Source: Actinomycetota bacterium
GTDB lineage: Bacteria; Actinomycetota; Actinomycetes; S36-B12
Direction: 5' to 3'
Length of the DNA: 9,606 nucleotides
Assembly (NCBI GenBank): GCA_009726075.1
Contig: WLND01000031.1
Location: forward strand, 1 to 9,606
Part shown: piece after piece, positions 5,865 through 9,606 of the stretch
How positions within the stretch are numbered: the first letter of the stretch is position 1
Layout of the letters: the number at the start of each line of letters is the position of its first letter
Made by a program: the position numbers and the translations under genes
Notes under the pieces: model-generated
Database searches by the model: none
Seen by the model: only the letters and a program-made list of their open reading frames with translations
What the model was told of the DNA's origin: nothing

Positions 5865-6681
5865 AGTAGTGCTCGCCTCTGGCGGCCTGGACTGTCACCT
5901 GATGTCCGGTTGCGGGTTTCCCGCGCCCGGCGCTGAGATTTTTCAGTTCGACGCCGTGTTCTCCTTCACCATCGGCAGCCTGGTGTTCAACATTTCGAAG
6001 GTCACCATCCTGTTGATGATCGTCGTGATCGTCATCATCGGCTTCTTCCTGTACGCGTTCCGGCGCCCGCAGCTGGTGCCACGTGGCTCGCAGAACATCG
6101 GGGAGCTCGGCTACCTGTTCGTTCGCGATGGCATCGCCCGCGAGGCAATGGGCAAGGAGGGCGACAAGTTCGTCCCCTTCCTCTTCTCGTTCTTCTTCCT
6201 GATCTGGCTGTCGAATTTCGTTGGCATCGTGCCCTTCGCGCAGATCCCGATCACGTCGATCTTTGCGATCCCCGTTGCATTCGCGCTCATCGTGTACTTG
6301 ACGTGGGTTCCGCTGGGCATCTACCGCCAGGGGTTTGGGCCGTTCTTCAAGAACATGCTGTTCCCGCCCGGCGTCCCCAAGGCGATGTACGGTCTGCTCG
6401 CCCCGATCGAGTTCATCTCGAACATCGTCGTGCGCCCGTTCACCCACTCGGTGCGTCTGTTCGCGAACATGTTCGCCGGCCACCTGCTCATCGCCTCATT
6501 CAGCGTGGCGAGCTTCTACCTGATCAGCGCGAGTCTCATCGGGATCCTCGGATCGGTTGCATCGTTCGCGGTAACCATTGCCCTCACGGGCTTCGAGATC
6601 CTCATTCAGGCGCTTCAGGCCTACATCTTCACCCTGCTCACCGCCGTGTACATCAGTGGTGCGCTGCACGCCGAGCACTAA
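5854..6681 (+). CDS. atpB: ATP synthase F0 subunit a
   Basis: Stator membrane subunit that forms the two proton half-channels against the c-ring. The 275 residues have multiple membrane helices. The essential arginine is Arg201 in FTHSVRLFANMFAGH (E. coli Arg210). The C-terminal helix carries FEILIQALQAYIFTLLTAVYI (not all shown by function), with Gln255 matching E. coli Gln252. His210 and Glu248 occupy the places of E. coli Glu219 and His245, the swapped pair also found in many other F-type enzymes. The N-terminus DCHLMSGCGFPAPG (13-26) is of the actinobacterial type, with Cys14 and Cys20. The start is TTG, chosen for its strong ribosome binding site and for N-terminal length. A 102-base gap precedes atpE. 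The function is certain; the start is very likely. Confidence 0.95.
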   Translation: MSAEVVLASGGLDCHLMSGCGFPAPGAEIFQFDAVFSFTIGSLVFNISKVTILLMIVVIVIIGFFLYAFRRPQLVPRGSQNIGELGYLFVRDGIAREAMGKEGDKFVPFLFSFFFLIWLSNFVGIVPFAQIPITSIFAIPVAFALIVYLTWVPLGIYRQGFGPFFKNMLFPPGVPKAMYGLLAPIEFISNIVVRPFTHSVRLFANMFAGHLLIASFSVASFYLISASLIGILGSVASFAVTIALTGFEILIQALQAYIFTLLTAVYISGALHAEH

Positions 6682-6742
6682 ACAAGTCCGAGCAGCAAGC
6701 CCGTACGCGCACGCACAATTCAATAACCCACATGACCCCAGA

Positions 6743-6761
6743 CCGGCGGAACGACCGTCGG
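6743..6761 (+). other. Hairpin in the atpE leader
   Basis: CCGGCGG (6743-6749) pairs with CCGTCGG (6755-6761) over seven positions, one of them G-U, around the loop AACGA. It ends 22 bases before the atpE ATG and leaves the ribosome binding site AAAGGA (6772-6777, 6-base spacer) free. The rest of the 102-base atpB-atpE gap includes an A/T-richer stretch (about 6718-6733) that is unusual here and may keep the leader unstructured. There is no T-run, so it is not a terminator. A role in mRNA stability or processing is an inference. Confidence 0.5.
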
Positions 6762-6783
6762 CCCGGAAAGTAAAGGACACGAC

Positions 6784-7011
6784 ATGTCGCTCCTCGCAGA
6801 ACTGACTGGCTCAATCGGTTCGGTTGGCTACGGCCTCGCCGCAATCGGCCCAGGCATCGGTATCGGCATCATCTTCGGTCAGGGTGTGCAGGCAATCGCC
6901 CGTCAGCCTGAGGCCTACGGCATCATCCGCCAGAACATGCTCCTTGGTTTCGCCCTCGCCGAGGCACTGGCCCTCATCGGCTTCGTCGTTCCCTTCGTCT
7001 TCGGTCCGTGA
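6784..7011 (+). CDS. atpE: ATP synthase F0 subunit c
   Basis: Proteolipid that forms the rotating c-ring. The 75 residues make the classical hairpin: helix 1 with the glycine-rich GLAAIGPGIGIGIIFGQG (17-34), the polar ARQPE loop (39-43) and helix 2 with the ion-binding carboxylate Glu60 in GFALAEALALIG. The position used by Gln32 in Na+ enzymes is an isoleucine, and the residue after the carboxylate is Ala instead of Ser/Thr, so the ring is expected to carry H+. The sequence is close to the Streptomyces type from memory. ATG start with AAAGGA 6 bases upstream. The hairpin upstream and the clean leader fit the need for many copies per enzyme. The stop is followed by a 52-base leader to atpF. 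Confidence 0.97.
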   Translation: MSLLAELTGSIGSVGYGLAAIGPGIGIGIIFGQGVQAIARQPEAYGIIRQNMLLGFALAEALALIGFVVPFVFGP

Positions 7012-7028
7012 CCTGAGCCGCACCGCGG

Positions 7029-7053
7029 TTCCCTCAACTGATTGATTCGGGAA
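7029..7053 (+). other. Hairpin that pairs with the atpF ribosome binding site
   Basis: TTCCC-TCAA (7029-7037) can pair with TTGA (7042-7045) and, after a 3-base bulge, GGGAA (7049-7053), around the loop CTGA. The outer arm covers most of the atpF Shine-Dalgarno sequence GGGAAGG (7049-7055). It could lower translation of subunit b relative to c. The stem is A/T-rich inside and only moderately stable. Confidence 0.35.
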
Positions 7054-7063
7054 GGTCTCTGAC

Positions 7064-7636
7064 GTGATGAACGTGTTTGCAGCACTGAGCACTGTGATCA
7101 CCGCCTCGGGCGGTGAGGGCGGCGAGGAAATGCCGTCCGTCCTCGCAGTGCCGATCGATGAGCTGGTAATTGGCATCATCGCTTTCCTCGTTGTCTTCGG
7201 CGTGCTCGGCAAGCTGGCGCTTCCGAAGATCAAGGAGACCCTCGAGGAGCGCACCAACACCATCGAGGGGGGCATCAAGCGCGCCGAAGAGGCGCAGGCT
7301 GAGGCCCAGCGGTCCCTTGATGAGTACAAGACGCTGCTGGCCCAGGGTCGCGAGGAGGCCTCGGCGATTCGCACGCAGGCTCAGGCCGATCGCACGGCGA
7401 TCATCGAAGAGGCTCGTTCTGAGGCCCGCGTTGCAGCAGCGCAGGTCACGGCGGCTGCCGAGGCACAGATGGCGGCCGAGCGTGCGCAGGCCACGGCTGC
7501 ACTGACCCGACAGGTCGGTGAGATGGCAGTAGGTCTCGCAGGCAAGGTCATCGGCCAGGCGCTCACCGAGGATGCACGCGTTCGCGCGACGGTCGACGAC
7601 TTCTTGACCGACCTCGAGCAGCAGGCGGCTCGCTGA
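7064..7636 (+). CDS. atpF: ATP synthase F0 subunit b
   Basis: Peripheral stalk subunit that holds F1 static against the rotor. The 190 residues comprise a variable N-terminus (1-33), one membrane helix (about 34-53, LVIGIIAFLVVFGVLGKLALP) and a long Ala/Glu/Arg-rich coiled coil (about 55-165) with a C-terminal delta-binding part. It is a separate b subunit, unlike the b-delta fusion of mycobacteria, and only one b-type gene is visible. GTG (7064) is followed directly by ATG (7067), both in frame; GGGAAGG (7049-7055) is 8 bases from the GTG and 11 from the ATG, so GTG is used here, and the difference is one residue. The stop overlaps the atpH start as TGATG, meaning tight coupling of b and delta synthesis. 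Confidence 0.95.
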   Translation: MMNVFAALSTVITASGGEGGEEMPSVLAVPIDELVIGIIAFLVVFGVLGKLALPKIKETLEERTNTIEGGIKRAEEAQAEAQRSLDEYKTLLAQGREEASAIRTQAQADRTAIIEEARSEARVAAAQVTAAAEAQMAAERAQATAALTRQVGEMAVGLAGKVIGQALTEDARVRATVDDFLTDLEQQAAR

Positions 7637-8445
7637 TGCTCGGAGCCAGCCGCGAGTCGCTTGCACGTCAGGTCGATGCCCTTGACGCCCGTCGTCAGAG
7701 CACTGGTTTTGATGGGCTTGCCGATGAGCTGTTCGCCGTGGCGAGCCTGCTCGAGCGGGAGCACCAGCTTCGTCTTGCCCTGGCCGATTCCGGACAGTTG
7801 CATGCTGTCCGAGAGGGCCTCGTTCGCGAGATCCTCGGCGGCAAGGTGAGCGACCTGACGGTTGCGGTCATGGTCGACATCGTCGGCGAACGCTGGTCCA
7901 GCGACGACGACCTCCTGCTGGCTGTTGAACAACTCGCAGATCAGGCAGTGTTCACGGTGGCAGAAGCCAACGGGACCCTTGATGCGACCGATGACGAGCT
8001 GTTCCGTTTCGGACGGGCCCTCGATCAGTCGCCGCAACTGCAGATGGCGCTCACCAGCCCGGCCCAGCCCTCGGCGACGAAGGCAGCAATCGTGCACGAC
8101 CTTCTCGACGGTCGCACGACTGGGGCAACGCGGCAGGTGCTCGAGTACGCCGTTGGCCACCTGCACGGGCAGCGCATTGACTCGGTGGTCGATCATCTGT
8201 GCGATCTGGCGGCTCGTCAGCGCGAGCGTGTCATTGCCGAGGTCCGAGTGGCCGCGCCGCTCGACGCAGAGCAGAGTCGCCGACTCGCTGATGTGCTGAG
8301 CCGGTTGAAGGGGCGAACCGTTCGCCTCAACGTTGCCGTCGATCCTGCCGTCCTCGGCGGGGTGCACGTGAAGGTTGGCGACGAGGTCATTGATGGCACC
8401 GTCTCCGCCAAGCTTGAGCAAGCCCGCCGAGTCGTCCTCGGTTAA
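7636..8445 (+). CDS. atpH: ATP synthase F1 subunit delta, long actinobacterial type
   Basis: Connects the b stalk to the top of the alpha/beta hexamer. At 269 residues it is about 90 longer than the E. coli protein. The extra length is explained by an internal repeat: residues 31-92 and 121-182 align without gaps with 18 identities of 62 by hand (both begin ELF, and share the L, QL-AL and LxG positions). The second copy leads into the usual C-terminal OSCP-like part (AEVRVAAPLD, 201-210; DPAVLGGVHVKVGDEVIDG, 236-254). The N-terminus MLGASRESLA resembles Streptomyces delta from memory. The ATG overlaps the atpF stop by one base, and no strong ribosome binding site is seen, so coupled translation is likely. 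The identity is sure; the duplication is my reading. Confidence 0.94.
   Translation: MLGASRESLARQVDALDARRQSTGFDGLADELFAVASLLEREHQLRLALADSGQLHAVREGLVREILGGKVSDLTVAVMVDIVGERWSSDDDLLLAVEQLADQAVFTVAEANGTLDATDDELFRFGRALDQSPQLQMALTSPAQPSATKAAIVHDLLDGRTTGATRQVLEYAVGHLHGQRIDSVVDHLCDLAARQRERVIAEVRVAAPLDAEQSRRLADVLSRLKGRTVRLNVAVDPAVLGGVHVKVGDEVIDGTVSAKLEQARRVVLG
7726..8262 (+). repeat. Internal protein-level tandem duplication within atpH
   Basis: Two units of about 90 codons (from 7726 and from 7996) encode related helical segments at a constant offset of 90 residues over 62 positions, then about 92. Both resemble the N-terminal six-helix domain of short delta subunits. The similarity is visible in protein, not at DNA level, so the duplication is old. 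Confidence 0.6.
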
Positions 8446-8466
8446 GACCGTACTAACCCCCAAACT

Positions 8467-8484
8467 CCCGCCGACCACGGTGGG
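8467..8484 (+). other. Hairpin in the atpA leader
   Basis: CCCGCCG (8467-8473) pairs with CGGTGGG (8478-8484) over seven positions, one of them G-U, around the loop ACCA. It ends 22 bases before the atpA ATG, the same distance as the atpE hairpin, and GAAAG follows at the same offset in both. The likely ribosome binding site AGGA (8499-8502) stays single-stranded. No T-run follows, so it is not a terminator. Confidence 0.5.
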
Positions 8485-8506
8485 CCGAGAAAGAGAGCAG
8501 GACCCC

Positions 8507-9606
8507 ATGACGGAGCTGACGATCCGACCGGAAGAGATCCGGGATGCGATCGAGCGGAACGTCGCGGCGTACTCGCCGACAACCGCCCGTGAAGAGGTTG
8601 GACGAGTCATCGAGACCGGCGACGGCATTGCCCGCGTTGAAGGCCTCCACTCGGCAATGACCAACGAGTTGCTGGAGTTCGAGGGTGGCCTGCTTGGTCT
8701 CGCCCTGAACTTGGACGTGCGTGAAATCGGTGTCGTGCTCCTCGGCGATGGCTCGAAGATCGCCGAAGGCCAGGCCGTGCGCCGCACCGGTGAAGTTCTC
8801 TCGGTGCCGGTCGGTGATGCCTTCCTCGGCCGCGTGGTCGATCCGCTCGGCAACCCGATCGATGGTCTTGGCGCGATCGAGGCCGAGGCGCGTCGCGTGC
8901 TCGAACTGCAGGCTCCGACCGTCGTCCAGCGTCAGCCCGTCAAGGAGCCGCTGCAGACGGGTATCAAGGCGATTGATGCCATGACGGCGATCGGGCGTGG
9001 ACAGCGCCAGCTCATCATCGGTGACCGCCAGACCGGCAAGACCGCAGTGTGCCTCGACACGATCCTGAACCAGCGCGAGAACTGGCTGTCGGGCGACCCG
9101 AACAAGCAGGTTCGCTGCATCTACGTAGCAATCGGCCAGAAGGGTTCGACGATCGCCTCCGTCAAGGGTGCGCTCGAGGAGTACGGCGCCATGGAGTACA
9201 CGACCATCGTGGCCGCACCAGCCTCTGACCCGGCCGGGTTCAAGTACCTCGCCCCCTACACGGGTTCGGCCATCGGCCAGCACTGGATGTACGCCGGCAA
9301 GCACGTGCTCATCGTGTTTGATGACCTCTCCAAGCAGGCCGAGGCCTACCGCGCCGTGTCGCTCCTGCTCCGTCGCCCTCCGGGCCGCGAGGCCTACCCC
9401 GGCGACGTCTTCTATTTGCACTCCCGCCTGCTTGAGCGCTGTGCCAAGCTGTCGAACGAGCTCGGCGCCGGCTCGATGACCGGTCTGCCGATCATTGAGA
9501 CCAAGGCCAATGACGTCTCCGCCTACATCCCGACGAACGTCATCTCGATCACCGACGGACAGTGCTTCCTGGAGTCCGATCTCTTCAACTCGGGTGTTCG
9601 CCCGGC
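8507..9606 (+). CDS. atpA: ATP synthase F1 subunit alpha (3' end missing)
   Basis: Non-catalytic nucleotide-binding subunit of the F1 hexamer. The reading frame is open from ATG 8507 to the window edge, 366 complete codons of about 510-550 expected. Visible parts: N-terminal beta-barrel (about 25-95), the Walker A motif GDRQTGKT (172-179), IYVAIGQKGSTIASV (205-219), Walker B in HVLIVFDDLSK (266-276, Asp272 and Asp273), the family stretch RRPPGREAYPGDVFYLHSR (289-307) and AYIPTNVISITDGQ (339-352). The arginine finger (SVSRVGG in E. coli) should lie just past the window. The leader is 61 bases long and holds a hairpin and an AGGA site 4 bases before the ATG. The gamma, beta and epsilon genes are expected downstream. 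Confidence 0.97.
   Translation, partial: MTELTIRPEEIRDAIERNVAAYSPTTAREEVGRVIETGDGIARVEGLHSAMTNELLEFEGGLLGLALNLDVREIGVVLLGDGSKIAEGQAVRRTGEVLSVPVGDAFLGRVVDPLGNPIDGLGAIEAEARRVLELQAPTVVQRQPVKEPLQTGIKAIDAMTAIGRGQRQLIIGDRQTGKTAVCLDTILNQRENWLSGDPNKQVRCIYVAIGQKGSTIASVKGALEEYGAMEYTTIVAAPASDPAGFKYLAPYTGSAIGQHWMYAGKHVLIVFDDLSKQAEAYRAVSLLLRRPPGREAYPGDVFYLHSRLLERCAKLSNELGAGSMTGLPIIETKANDVSAYIPTNVISITDGQCFLESDLFNSGVRP

Noticed and set aside
6743..6761. atpB-atpE hairpin as an intrinsic terminator
   Set aside because: No T-run follows, and the downstream genes must be on the same transcript for the enzyme to be made.
6784..7011. Na+-type c-ring
   Set aside because: The Gln of the Na+ site is replaced by Ile and the Ser/Thr after the carboxylate by Ala, so an H+ ring is expected.
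7381..8853. 490-codon open frame on the minus strand across atpF, atpH and atpA
   Set aside because: It lies antisense to three certain genes, its translation is rich in Ser/Arg with no domain that I recognise, and long antisense frames are expected in G+C-rich coding DNA.
1..9606. CRISPR arrays, insertion sequences, tRNA or rRNA genes, phage genes or other accessory systems
   Set aside because: I saw no regularly spaced repeats, transposase-like reading frames, tRNA cloverleaf or rRNA motifs; nearly all of the window is explained by conserved housekeeping genes.

Overview
The window is a block of core housekeeping genes from a G+C-rich actinobacterium, all on the + strand. The evidence for this assignment is: the gene order (prfA, prmC, threonylcarbamoyl-AMP synthase, glyA, rfe/wecA, then the atp operon) is the actinobacterial arrangement; subunit a has the actinobacterial N-terminus; the delta subunit is about 270 residues long; several genes start with GTG or TTG. 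ATP synthase b and delta are separate genes, which argues against Mycobacterium, where they are fused. I cannot name the genus.

Layout. Positions 1-763 hold the 3' part of prfA (release factor 1). prmC, which methylates the GGQ glutamine of that factor, abuts it with no gap (764-1750). A TsaC/Sua5-family protein for tRNA t6A formation follows 2 bases later (1753-2409). After a 94-base gap comes glyA (2504-3772), then, 7 bases later, an undecaprenyl/decaprenyl-phosphate GlcNAc-1-phosphate transferase (rfe/wecA, 3780-4901). The 114-base rfe-atpI gap (4902-5016, counted inclusively as 115) holds two inverted repeats and a candidate promoter placed so that the atp transcript could be leaderless.

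The ATP synthase operon starts at 5017: an AtpI-like membrane protein, an overlapping AtpZ-like membrane protein, atpB (a), atpE (c), atpF (b), atpH (delta), and atpA (alpha), which is cut by the window end at 9606. The missing gamma, beta and epsilon genes are expected just downstream. The first half of the window serves translation (termination, tRNA modification, one-carbon supply) and envelope polymer initiation; the second half builds the H+-coupled ATP synthase.

No unknown system is visible. The items worth a second look are within known genes or their leaders: an internal tandem duplication in delta; near-identical hairpins ending exactly 22 nt before both atpE and atpA; a hairpin that pairs with the atpF ribosome binding site; an 11-codon ORF overlapping the TTG start of atpB; a substituted KxR motif in the TsaC-like protein; and AtpI-before-AtpZ order. 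All alignments and folds were done by eye.
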